10,343 nucleotides of DNA, from NCBI GenBank assembly GCA_007128245.1, contig SKXU01000030.1:1-10343 (forward strand), read 5' to 3'. Below the pieces are notes generated by a model. The model ran no database searches. It worked only from the letters and a program-made list of their open reading frames with translations, and had not been told where the DNA came from. Every line of letters starts with the position of its first letter. Position 1 is the first letter of the stretch. Source of the stretch: Candidatus Woesearchaeota archaeon (GTDB taxonomy: Archaea; Nanobdellota; Nanobdellia; Woesearchaeales; SKIA01). Below are positions 1-5,796 of this stretch, piece after piece. The translations under genes and the position numbers were made by a program.

Positions 1-1
1 G

Positions 2-55
2 CCTCAAGACCCATACTCTGCGGCCACAGTGACTAATCCGAGCAAACTTTTTTAA
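2..55 (+). CDS. Possible C-terminal end of an upstream gene (partial)
   Basis: An open frame enters from the left edge and ends at TAA 53-55, giving 17 residues that finish in NPSKLF. If real, it is the tail of a gene outside the window, and the S17e TATA box overlaps its stop codon, the same arrangement seen between the helicase end and the proS promoter. A stretch this short is open by chance quite often, so this is only a candidate. No function can be assigned. Confidence 0.25.
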   Translation, partial: PQDPYSAATVTNPSKLF

Positions 56-56
56 A
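48..56 (+). promoter_or_regulatory. TATA box of the S17e-Alba operon
   Basis: The run TTTTTTAAA is centred about 26 nt upstream of the S17e ATG at 79. An archaeal TATA box sits about 26 nt upstream of the transcription start, so transcription should begin at or next to the start codon and the mRNA should be leaderless. No Shine-Dalgarno sequence precedes this ATG, which fits. Confidence 0.65.
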
Positions 57-78
57 CAAACTCGCTCTCTCACCTCGT

Positions 79-279
79 ATGGGACGAATAAAGACCATGC
101 TCGTAAAGCGAGTAACCAATGAGATGTTTGATGAGCACGCAGACCGCTTCACAACCACGTTTGAAGAAAATAAGGTCATTGTAGAGGAGCTCGCAAATGT
201 TCCCTCAAAGAAGATCAGAAACATTATTGCAGGGTATGCTACGCGTTTGAAAAAGAAACAAGAAGCAACCGCTCTGTAA
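79..279 (+). CDS. rps17e: 30S ribosomal protein S17e
   Basis: This is a small-subunit ribosomal protein shared by archaea and eukaryotes and absent from bacteria; it binds the 30S subunit. The 66-residue product has the expected archaeal length and the family landmarks in order: MGRI at the start, a basic VKRV stretch, FEENK (about residues 28-32), the helix VEELANVPSKK (about 35-45), then IAGYATR near the basic C-terminus. The ATG at 79 starts exactly where the family starts and has a TATA-like box centred about 26 nt upstream, so the transcript is probably leaderless. The stop codon is 10 nt before Alba and overlaps that gene's ribosome-binding region (TAAGGAG), so the two are almost certainly co-transcribed. 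Confidence 0.93.
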   Translation: MGRIKTMLVKRVTNEMFDEHADRFTTTFEENKVIVEELANVPSKKIRNIIAGYATRLKKKQEATAL

Positions 280-283
280 GGAG
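280..283 (+). promoter_or_regulatory. Shine-Dalgarno site of the Alba gene
   Basis: GGAG directly follows the S17e stop codon and lies 6 nt before the Alba ATG at 290. It is the clearest ribosome-binding site in the window and belongs to an operon-internal gene, whereas the first genes of transcripts here appear leaderless. Confidence 0.75.
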
Positions 284-289
284 ACACGC

Positions 290-574
290 ATGGCCGAGCA
301 GGATAACGCTATTTTTGTAGGTGATAAACCTTTTATGAATTATGTTACTGGTATCGTCATGCAATTTACCACGCACGAGCAAGAAGAAGTTATTGTGAAA
401 GCTCGTGGAAAGCATATCTCCCGCGCCGTTGACGTGACTGAAATGGCCGTAAAACGTTTTTTAGCAGGACAAATCCGGATTCGCAACGTCTCCATCGATT
501 CTAATGAAGTGCGCAATCGGGAAGGAAAGCTCGTGCGCGTATCCACTATCGAAATCAGTCTTGAACGAGTATGA
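290..574 (+). CDS. alba: DNA/RNA-binding protein Alba
   Basis: Alba is a small dimeric nucleic-acid-binding protein that coats archaeal chromosomes and also binds RNA. The 94-residue product matches the family along its length: FVGDKPFMNYV (residues 9-19) contains K13 at the place of the DNA-binding lysine that is acetylated in Sulfolobus Alba; VIVKARGKHISRAVDV (34-49) is the hallmark central segment; and VSTIEISL (84-91) is the last strand. The start at 290 has a GGAG site 6 nt upstream. The gene is second in an operon after S17e, and its TGA overlaps the ATG of the next small gene (ATGA at 571-574). This grouping suggests an abundant, growth-linked transcript. Confidence 0.95.
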   Translation: MAEQDNAIFVGDKPFMNYVTGIVMQFTTHEQEEVIVKARGKHISRAVDVTEMAVKRFLAGQIRIRNVSIDSNEVRNREGKLVRVSTIEISLERV

Positions 575-717
575 ACTTAGTGAGCGCATATCTTATCGGC
601 ACAGGCATCATCTTAGTCTGCTTGGGACTGTACATGCTCTACACCCACAGTAAATCTCCTGCCCCTAACGATCGGTTCTTGTGGGGCGGCCTTGGAGAAA
701 ACCCGTTTAAGAAGTAG
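571..717 (+). CDS. 48-residue single-span membrane protein
   Basis: This short gene overlaps the Alba stop codon (ATGA, 571-574) and ends with TAG at 715-717. The product has one clear hydrophobic segment at about residues 4-24, containing LIGTGIILVCLGLYML, then a short hydrophilic tail, SPAPNDRFLWGGLGENPFKK. The stop-start overlap, the clean membrane segment and the basic C-terminal end make a real gene likely, with translation coupled to Alba. I do not recognise a family. Its last 11 bases overlap the 3' end of the opposing gene at 707-979. The role is unknown; co-expression with S17e and Alba suggests constitutive expression. Confidence 0.6.
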   Translation: MNLVSAYLIGTGIILVCLGLYMLYTHSKSPAPNDRFLWGGLGENPFKK

Positions 718-979
718 TGTGCAAGTACACCGCATCTGGTTCGCTTACAACCACAAGCTCAAGACCGTGACTTGTGAACTCATCGTGTTCTCCGAATGAG
801 CGTATTTTTTTTCCCTCGCGCCAGATACTTGCTCGTCCGTCAACTACGCGGACCTCTTCATGCTCGAGTCGAAAGACTGATCCTATAGGAAGCTTCTTTC
901 CTGCCGCGTACAGTGGCTCAAGCGGTTTATCTGCATGAATCTCTTTTTCTCCAAGGTAACATGCAGTGCGTGAGTACAT
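707..979 (-). CDS. Hypothetical 90-residue protein directly behind tRNA-Arg
   Basis: The 90-residue product is soluble, charged and mixed in composition, with an LGEKEIHADKPLEPLY stretch near the N-terminus and a valine-rich segment near the end (GLELVVVSEPDAVYLH). I do not recognise a family. The only methionine is residue 1, whose ATG (979-977) starts two nucleotides after the last base of the tRNA (981). A promoter of its own would have to lie near 1005, inside the tRNA T-arm, where there is nothing TATA-like. It is therefore probably co-transcribed with the tRNA, and 3' processing of the tRNA would leave an mRNA with a one-nucleotide leader. Its 3' end overlaps the opposing 48-residue gene by 11 bp. 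That it codes is plausible but not certain. Confidence 0.55.
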   Translation of the reverse strand: MYSRTACYLGEKEIHADKPLEPLYAAGKKLPIGSVFRLEHEEVRVVDGRASIWREGKKIRSFGEHDEFTSHGLELVVVSEPDAVYLHTTS

Positions 980-980
980 A

Positions 981-1055
981 TGACCCCAAAGGGATTCGAA
1001 CCCTTGGCCTTCCGGTCCGAAGCCGGACGCTCTATCCAGGCTGAGCTATGGGGCC
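981..1055 (-). tRNA. tRNA-Arg, anticodon UCG
   Basis: A full cloverleaf folds on the minus strand. The acceptor stem is GGCCCCA (1055-1049) with TGGGGTC (988-982) and discriminator A at 981. The D arm is GCTC/GAGC with GG in the loop, and the anticodon stem is TCCGG/CCGGA. The anticodon loop CTTCGGA carries UCG (1020-1018), which reads CGA and probably other CGN arginine codons. The variable region has five bases, and the T arm is AAGGG/CCCTT with loop TTCGAAT. There is no intron and no encoded CCA, as is common in archaea. A TATA-like box at 1081-1089 is about 30 nt upstream, so the 5' leader should be only a few bases. Confidence 0.96.
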
Positions 1056-1080
1056 TTATGCTCAGGAAAACAATGCATTG

Positions 1081-1089
1081 CTTATAAAG
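1081..1089 (-). promoter_or_regulatory. TATA box for tRNA-Arg
   Basis: CTTTATAAG on the minus strand is centred about 30 nt before the first tRNA base. The expected transcription start is close to A1059, leaving a leader of about four bases. Confidence 0.65.
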
Positions 1090-1130
1090 ACACCGTTTCA
1101 GTGAGTAGCAATACGCCCTGCTCAAACGCT

Positions 1131-2432
1131 TTACTCAGCCCCTATGATGCCACATACTTCAGAAAGCAACGCCTCAGCCTCTTTCTTGGTTGGTGCGTCA
1201 CAAATAACGCGCACCACTCCTGTCTCGGTTTGAGAGGCGCGCATCCACGCAAAGCGATCAGCAAATACTATCTTGATTGCGTCAGATACTCGCACGTCTG
1301 CGCCACGCTCTTTGCCCCACGCGGCCAGCTTCTCACGCGCTGATGTCACGTCCGCAAGCGTCACGTTTTTTCTCGCTGACACAAACTGTGGTAGTCGGGA
1401 GACTGCTTGCGCAAGGGTTTGTTGTGTGCGTGAGAGGTAGCGCAGCACTAAGAGCACTGAGAGCAGTCCGTCTCGGCAGCGTGAAGGAAACACGATCGCT
1501 CCTGAACTACTCCCTTCTCCTCCCAGTACTGATCCTGTACAGAGCATGGTGTCAACCACGTTAATCTCTCCCACCCCTGACTCCACCACCCTCGCTCCGT
1601 GCTCATGCGCGACGGCGTGCACCAGTTGTGATGTCGCGTCATTTACCACTACTGTCTGTCCTTTTGGGAGTGTGGGCAAACGTTCTGTGAGTGCGAGTGC
1701 GAGTACTTCGTTTCCTGAGACTAATCTGTCTGGCAAGGCGAGTTCTACCCGGTCTGCGTCGCAGTCAAATCCTGCGGCAAAGTCTTGTGTGGTGATACGT
1801 GATTGGAGTGGTGCGAGGGATTGCGCGTTGGGTTCTATGCGCCGAGTAAACACTCCTGGCGTGTTGTTTACTGCAGATACCTCCACTCCGTAGGATGCTA
1901 GGAGTTTCTCGTAGTCGCACGCCGCTCCTCCGTTCGGGTCAATCAGGACTGCTGCGTTCGTAAACTGCACATCACCAATAATTGATCGCACGTGTTTCTC
2001 GTACGCGGCGAGTGCATCATAGTATGTTGTCTTGTTGCGTAGCGTCTTCTCAGAGACTGTGCGTGTGCGGGCGATTACGCGCTCCATATCTTCTTTTGCG
2101 AGCAGGGCTCCGTCTGCGCGCAAGAGCTTTAGTCCGTTGTATTCTGGCTCGTTATGCGATGCCGTGATGATAATCCCTCCTATCGCTCCTGTTGCGCGCA
2201 CCGCTTCTTGGATGGCCGGAGTGGACGCTACGCCCACCACTATCGGCTCGTGAAGACACGGAAGTAGTGCTTGAAGGATGTCTTGTCCTGATGGTCGCGT
2301 ATCACGTCCAACTACAATGCGTCCTGGACCGAGGAGTTCTGTGAGTGCGGTTGCATATTTGCGACACAACAAGAGATCAACGTCTTCTCCAAACACTCCG
2401 CGAACACCAGAAAACGACTCTACAAGACCCAT
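1131..2432 (-). CDS. Phosphohexomutase (phosphomannomutase/phosphoglucosamine mutase family)
   Basis: This alpha-D-phosphohexomutase moves phosphate between C6 and C1 of a hexose phosphate, supplying glucose-1-, mannose-1- or glucosamine-1-phosphate for nucleotide sugars used in glycans. At 433 residues it has family length and all four active-site elements. These are VGRDTRPSG (41-49); TASHNEPEYNG (90-100) with phospho-serine S92, where a Glu stands at the usual Pro after SHN; the metal loop DCDADR (223-228); the sugar loop GGEGSSS (304-310); and the phosphate-binding region RASQTETGVVRV (398-409). The substrate cannot be decided from these motifs. The ATG at 2432 is followed immediately by the conserved FSGVRG motif, and a TATA box is centred about 25 nt upstream, giving a leaderless mRNA. 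It diverges from tmk. Confidence 0.92.
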   Translation of the reverse strand: MGLVESFSGVRGVFGEDVDLLLCRKYATALTELLGPGRIVVGRDTRPSGQDILQALLPCLHEPIVVGVASTPAIQEAVRATGAIGGIIITASHNEPEYNGLKLLRADGALLAKEDMERVIARTRTVSEKTLRNKTTYYDALAAYEKHVRSIIGDVQFTNAAVLIDPNGGAACDYEKLLASYGVEVSAVNNTPGVFTRRIEPNAQSLAPLQSRITTQDFAAGFDCDADRVELALPDRLVSGNEVLALALTERLPTLPKGQTVVVNDATSQLVHAVAHEHGARVVESGVGEINVVDTMLCTGSVLGGEGSSSGAIVFPSRCRDGLLSVLLVLRYLSRTQQTLAQAVSRLPQFVSARKNVTLADVTSAREKLAAWGKERGADVRVSDAIKIVFADRFAWMRASQTETGVVRVICDAPTKKEAEALLSEVCGIIGAE

Positions 2433-2453
2433 GTACTGCGTGTCTTGCTCAGG

Positions 2454-2461
2454 CTATATAA
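2454..2461 (-). promoter_or_regulatory. TATA box of the phosphohexomutase gene
   Basis: TTATATAG on the minus strand is centred about 25 nt upstream of the ATG at 2432, preceded by the purine-rich GAAAAGAG, which could be a BRE. It shares the 76-bp divergent intergenic region with the tmk promoter. Confidence 0.7.
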
Positions 2462-2479
2462 CTCTTTTCACAACAACGC

Positions 2480-2486
2480 TTAAATA
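2480..2486 (+). promoter_or_regulatory. TATA box of tmk
   Basis: TTAAATA is centred about 26 nt upstream of the tmk ATG at 2509, which predicts a leaderless transcript. This supports 2509 as the start rather than any upstream in-frame codon. Confidence 0.65.
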
Positions 2487-2508
2487 CGCCAAGAAGACAA
2501 AACACTTT

Positions 2509-3234
2509 ATGAGCGGGGGATTACTCATTACCTTTGAAGGACTTGAGCGCTGCGGAAAAGGAACACAAATAGCGGCACTCACGGACTACCTGCGAAAACT
2601 CTCCATAAAACACGTCACGGCACGAGAACCCGGAGGCACGGGATACGGAGAAGCAGCACGGCGCATGGTGCAAGACCCATGGTTTCTCACACGATTAAAC
2701 AAAGGATACGAAGGAGTCGCAGACGCGCTCAGCGCAGACTACGACCTCACAAAAGAATCAGAACTATTCTTATATCTCACCGCACGAAGTATGTTTATCG
2801 AGCACAAACTCAAGCCTGTACTCGCGCAAGGAGCAGTATTTATTGCTGATCGCTTTATTGACAGCACAGTAGCATACCAAGGATACGGCAACTGGAAAGC
2901 AGACGCAGCAGCACTAGAACTCATTAATACTCTTCACGCACACCTCCTCAAAAACATCACTATCCACCGCACCTACTTGCTTGACCTTACCGTTCAAGAA
3001 AGCCTGAAAAGAAAAGGAGGAGGGGAGTTTGGCATGGAAAAAGATCGTATTGAGAGCCGCGCTCACACCTACTTTGAGCGTGTGCGTCAAGGATACCAGG
3101 CCATCAGTAGTGATCCTCGCGTGCTTGTTATTGACGCAACTCTTGCCAGAGAAGAGATTGCCGCAATCATCCAAGACGATATGAAGACGCTTTTGTATCA
3201 GCACGGAGTTCTCTCGCATACATTGGTTGATTAA
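2509..3234 (+). CDS. tmk: Thymidylate kinase
   Basis: The enzyme phosphorylates dTMP to dTDP with ATP, a step towards dTTP, in the cytoplasm. The 241-residue product has the family motifs in order: a P-loop in FEGLERCGKGTQ (residues 9-20), AREPGGTGYG (38-47), the DR motif in ADRFIDSTVAYQGYG (114-127), and a LID-type region around residues 164-181 (ESLKRKGGGEF to KDRIE). In the P-loop the Ser/Thr after the lysine is Gly (GKGT), as in adenylate kinases. An insert of roughly 20 residues follows the REPGGT motif, making it longer than the typical ~210 residues. The open frame extends upstream to 2278, but 2509 is chosen because homology begins there and a TATA box sits 26 nt before it. Its last 68 bp overlap the opposing gene at 3167-3679. 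Confidence 0.92.
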   Translation: MSGGLLITFEGLERCGKGTQIAALTDYLRKLSIKHVTAREPGGTGYGEAARRMVQDPWFLTRLNKGYEGVADALSADYDLTKESELFLYLTARSMFIEHKLKPVLAQGAVFIADRFIDSTVAYQGYGNWKADAAALELINTLHAHLLKNITIHRTYLLDLTVQESLKRKGGGEFGMEKDRIESRAHTYFERVRQGYQAISSDPRVLVIDATLAREEIAAIIQDDMKTLLYQHGVLSHTLVD

Positions 3235-3679
3235 ATTGTGCCAAAAGCTCTTGTGCGCGCGCAAAGCTAAATCCTGATTGTTTTTGCTCAACACAAGTAA
3301 ATCGTGTTGGTCGCGTTTGCGTAGCGCGTAATTGGTAGTGTCCTGCAGCAAGCACAGGGTCTTGTGCTGAGAACGTGTGAATCGGGCGGTACGTCGTTTC
3401 TAGTCGGGGCAGAAACCCAAAAAACAATGTTGAGGTTTCTTCTTGTGGGTGCACGAGCGCAAAGCTTTCCTGCGCTACGCGCTCGCGCTCATCACAACAA
3501 TAGAGTTCTCCACGAGTTTCTAATAACGCGAGTTCTGCGAGTCGCAAGAGTACCTCGTTGAAATGGAGTGGACATACAGGGTACGGCCCTAGTGCGCAGG
3601 CTACACCGTCTCGGTCTTCTGCGTGCACCACGTTATCAATGACAGGGATGATGTATGCGCGTTGCAGTGTGCGTGTCAT
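3167..3679 (-). CDS. Hypothetical 170-residue protein downstream of proS
   Basis: I do not recognise a family. The product is soluble and mixed in composition, with several cysteines (C28, C36, C61, C62, C129) and a glutamine/arginine-rich C-terminus. No membrane segment or signal peptide is visible. The frame is open upstream to 3772, inside proS, but the ATG at 3679 is preferred: TTTTATAAAG on the minus strand is centred 26-27 nt upstream, matching the leaderless pattern of neighbouring genes. A GGAG is also present, but too far upstream (about 17 nt) to act on this ATG. The gene starts 31 nt after the proS stop, and its 3' end overlaps tmk tail to tail by 68 bp. The correctly placed promoter and continuous frame argue that it is real. 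Confidence 0.6.
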   Translation of the reverse strand: MTRTLQRAYIIPVIDNVVHAEDRDGVACALGPYPVCPLHFNEVLLRLAELALLETRGELYCCDERERVAQESFALVHPQEETSTLFFGFLPRLETTYRPIHTFSAQDPVLAAGHYQLRATQTRPTRFTCVEQKQSGFSFARAQELLAQFNQPMYARELRADTKASSYRLG

Positions 3680-3701
3680 CTGCCGCGAAACCAAGAACTC
3701 C

Positions 3702-3709
3702 TTTATAAA
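3702..3709 (-). promoter_or_regulatory. TATA box of the hypothetical gene after proS
   Basis: TTTATAAA, a perfect palindrome, is centred 26-27 nt upstream of the ATG at 3679. It lies across and just past the proS stop region, so the gene can be transcribed independently of proS. Confidence 0.6.
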
Positions 3710-3710
3710 A

Positions 3711-5135
3711 CTAGTAGCTTTTTCCGAACACGAAAACACCTTGTGCAGGCTCGCCTGTGACGAAACACGCATCGTCGCTTGGTGCTTGCATGTTCAGACT
3801 CTTCGCGCCAGTAGCGGCCTTGATTTCTTCTTCTGATTCCACGCTGCCACACCACGCTGCACGCGCGAGCTTGCCTTCTGACACCACTGCTTTGAGTTCT
3901 TCACGTGATGATACGTCTGTGATTGAGGATTCAAGTTTTTCTTTTGCGCGCGCAAAAAGGCTTGCTTGTATTTCTTCTAAAAGATTGTCTACTACCGTGG
4001 CTGCTTGAGCGATTGGTACTTCTTGTTTTCCTTCTTGGTCTCGTCGTGATACGACGACCACGTCTTTTTCCAGGTCTCGCGGACCGATTTCTATACGTAC
4101 AGGAACTCCTTTGAGCTCCCATTCTGAGAAGCGAAATCCTGGGCTGTGATGGTCTCTGTCGTCCAGATGCCAATTGTTCTCTGCACAAAGCTTGCGTGCA
4201 CGCTCAAGTACCTGTGCTGATGCTTCGGGTTTTTTTGAGAACGTGATCGGTACCACAACAACTTTGATAGGTGCTATGCGGGGTGGCAGTACTAATCCTT
4301 TGTCGTCTCCGTGAACCCCAATCATAACGCCAAGCGAGCGTGTCGTAAATCCCCAACTGTTTTGGTACACAAACTCTTTTTCTCCTTGCGCGTTCTGAAA
4401 GGATATGTCAAATGCTTTTGAGAAGTTTTGTCCAAGATGATGTGAGGTACATGCTTGGATGGCTTTTCCGTTTGGAAAGAGTGCTTCAAGAGACAATGTG
4501 TACTCAGCACCAGCAAATTTTTCTTTCTCACTTTTTTGACCTGCTAACACAGGAATTGCCATGAGCTCCTCATAACAACGTCTATAGATATCAAGAATCA
4601 CGGCCACTTCTTTCTCAGCAGCTTTTTTTGTTGCGTGCGCGGTGTGTCCTTCTTGCCACAAAAATTCTCTTCCGCGCAAGAAGGGAGTGGGGTGTTTAAA
4701 CTCCCAGCGCACCACGTTCGTCCATTGATTAAGAAGAAGTGGTAAGTCTCTGTGGCTGCGAATCCATTTTGCAAACGCCTGATACATGATTGTCTCAGAT
4801 GTAGGTCGAATCGCTAAGCGCTCACTCAGAGGAGAGTCTCCTGCGTGCGTTACCCAAGCCACTTCGGGTGCAAATCCTTCGATGTGGTCAGCTTCTTGTT
4901 GTAAGAGTTTTTCAGGAATAAATAATGGAAAGTATGCGTTCTTCACCCCTAATTTCTTAAATTCCGCATCAAGAAACGCTTGCACAGTCTCCCACATCGC
5001 AAAGCTTCCTGGACGATACACGATACATCCTGACACGTCTGTGTACTCAATAAGTTCTGCCTTGAGAATGGTTTGTGTGTACCACTCTGAAAACGCGTCT
5101 TGTTTTTCTGCAGTAACTCCCAGGTCTCGTCCCAT
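3711..5135 (-). CDS. proS: Prolyl-tRNA synthetase, archaeal/eukaryotic type
   Basis: This class II synthetase charges tRNA-Pro with proline. At 474 residues it has the short archaeal architecture without the bacterial editing insert. Motif 1 lies around 58-90; RPTSE (110-114) is the proline/ATP-contact loop; motif 2 is RWEFKHPTPFLRGREF (143-158) followed by WQEGHTAH; CTSHHLGQNFSKAF is at 229-242; motif 3 is in GVHGDDKGLVLPPRIAP (273-289). An anticodon-binding domain (about 290-390) and the typical C-terminal domain ending in KSY follow. The C-terminal zinc site looks broken: C429 and C457 remain, but their partners are Ser (434) and Thr (460). The ATG at 5135 matches the family start and has a TATA box 25-26 nt upstream, so transcription is likely leaderless and independent of the helicase piece upstream. 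Confidence 0.96.
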   Translation of the reverse strand: MGRDLGVTAEKQDAFSEWYTQTILKAELIEYTDVSGCIVYRPGSFAMWETVQAFLDAEFKKLGVKNAYFPLFIPEKLLQQEADHIEGFAPEVAWVTHAGDSPLSERLAIRPTSETIMYQAFAKWIRSHRDLPLLLNQWTNVVRWEFKHPTPFLRGREFLWQEGHTAHATKKAAEKEVAVILDIYRRCYEELMAIPVLAGQKSEKEKFAGAEYTLSLEALFPNGKAIQACTSHHLGQNFSKAFDISFQNAQGEKEFVYQNSWGFTTRSLGVMIGVHGDDKGLVLPPRIAPIKVVVVPITFSKKPEASAQVLERARKLCAENNWHLDDRDHHSPGFRFSEWELKGVPVRIEIGPRDLEKDVVVVSRRDQEGKQEVPIAQAATVVDNLLEEIQASLFARAKEKLESSITDVSSREELKAVVSEGKLARAAWCGSVESEEEIKAATGAKSLNMQAPSDDACFVTGEPAQGVFVFGKSY

Positions 5136-5156
5136 ACTGCTAGAGGGGGAAGAGTG

Positions 5157-5164
5157 CTTAAAAA
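5157..5164 (-). promoter_or_regulatory. TATA box of proS
   Basis: TTTTTAAG on the minus strand is centred 25-26 nt upstream of the proS ATG and overlaps the stop codon (5160-5158) of the truncated helicase gene. The proS mRNA should be leaderless. Confidence 0.65.
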
Positions 5165-5793
5165 GGTTTGTCTGGAAACTCTACGCTCGTTCCTACAAGC
5201 ACTCCTTTGTCAAGTCTCACAGGACGCCAATCGTCCACCACAAGGTCTGCTGCAAGCCACTCTGCCAGTTCTTCAGGGTTGCCAATCGTTGCTGATAACC
5301 CGATGAGTTGTGGTCGCGTGATGCGTTTGAGCATGGTTAAGAGTATCTCAAGGGTGGGTCCTCGTCCCGGGTCGTTGAGGAGGTGAATCTCATCTACTAC
5401 CACAACGCCTATGCGTGCAGTCCATGGTGCGTGGTGTCTGAGGAGTGAATCAAGTTTTTCTGCGGTGGCGACGATGACGTCGTGTTGGTGGAGGTGTTGG
5501 TCTTTTTCGTCAAGGTCTCCTACTGCAAGGCCTACAGAAAACACATTTCTTTTCGTAAACTGCGCGTATTTTTCTTGTGCGAGCGCTTTTAGGGGTACGA
5601 TGTACACGCTAATCTTTTTTTCATTGAGTGCTTGTAGGAAGGCAAGTTCTGCGATGAGTGTTTTTCCGCTTGCGGTGGGTGAGCACACGAGCAGGTTGCG
5701 TCCTCTCTCAAGTCCTGCGTCAAGCGCTTTTTGTTGTGCTGGTCGTAGCTCAGCAATTCCTAGTCGCTCCAAATAGTCTTGCACCGATATCAT
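5158..5793 (-). CDS. N-terminal RecA-domain half of a Hel308/Ski2-type helicase
   Basis: The 211 residues match the first RecA domain of Ski2-like superfamily 2 helicases such as Hel308, which unwinds DNA at stalled forks. Visible are a Q-motif-like LRPAQQKAL (16-24), Walker A SPTASGKT (38-45), motif Ia VPLKALAQEKY (66-76), a motif Ib region with DVIVATAEKLD (105-115), motif II DEIH (134-137), motif III GLSATIGNPEELAEWL (165-180) and the linker start DDWRPVRL (187-194). It then stops; the second RecA domain (motifs IV-VI), winged-helix and ratchet domains of the ~700-residue family are missing. The DNA that follows is intact proS, so a local frameshift does not explain it. The ATG is 3 nt after the stop of the VWA gene, without a convincing ribosome-binding site, so translation is probably coupled. 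It may be half of a split gene, a relic or a stand-alone ATPase. Confidence 0.85.
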   Translation of the reverse strand: MISVQDYLERLGIAELRPAQQKALDAGLERGRNLLVCSPTASGKTLIAELAFLQALNEKKISVYIVPLKALAQEKYAQFTKRNVFSVGLAVGDLDEKDQHLHQHDVIVATAEKLDSLLRHHAPWTARIGVVVVDEIHLLNDPGRGPTLEILLTMLKRITRPQLIGLSATIGNPEELAEWLAADLVVDDWRPVRLDKGVLVGTSVEFPDKPF

Positions 5794-5796
5794 GCC

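Noticed and set aside
12..14. Minus-strand ATG (MGLE...) that could start a gene running off the left edge
   Set aside because: The only AT-rich element is centred about 37 nt upstream, which does not fit the 26-nt spacing seen elsewhere, and only four codons are visible.
1546..1893. Plus-strand open frame of 115 codons opposite the mutase gene
   Set aside because: It is antisense to a fully conserved enzyme, with Ser/Thr/Cys-rich translation typical of a shadow frame.
2164..2170. GTGATGA on the plus strand resembling a C box of a C/D guide RNA
   Set aside because: No CTGA D box follows within the expected 50-70 nt, and the sequence lies in the coding region for the conserved mutase active-site motif.
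2278..2508. Upstream in-frame extension of thymidylate kinase by 77 codons
   Set aside because: It runs antisense through the mutase N-terminus and the divergent promoter region; family homology and the TATA spacing both place the start at 2509.
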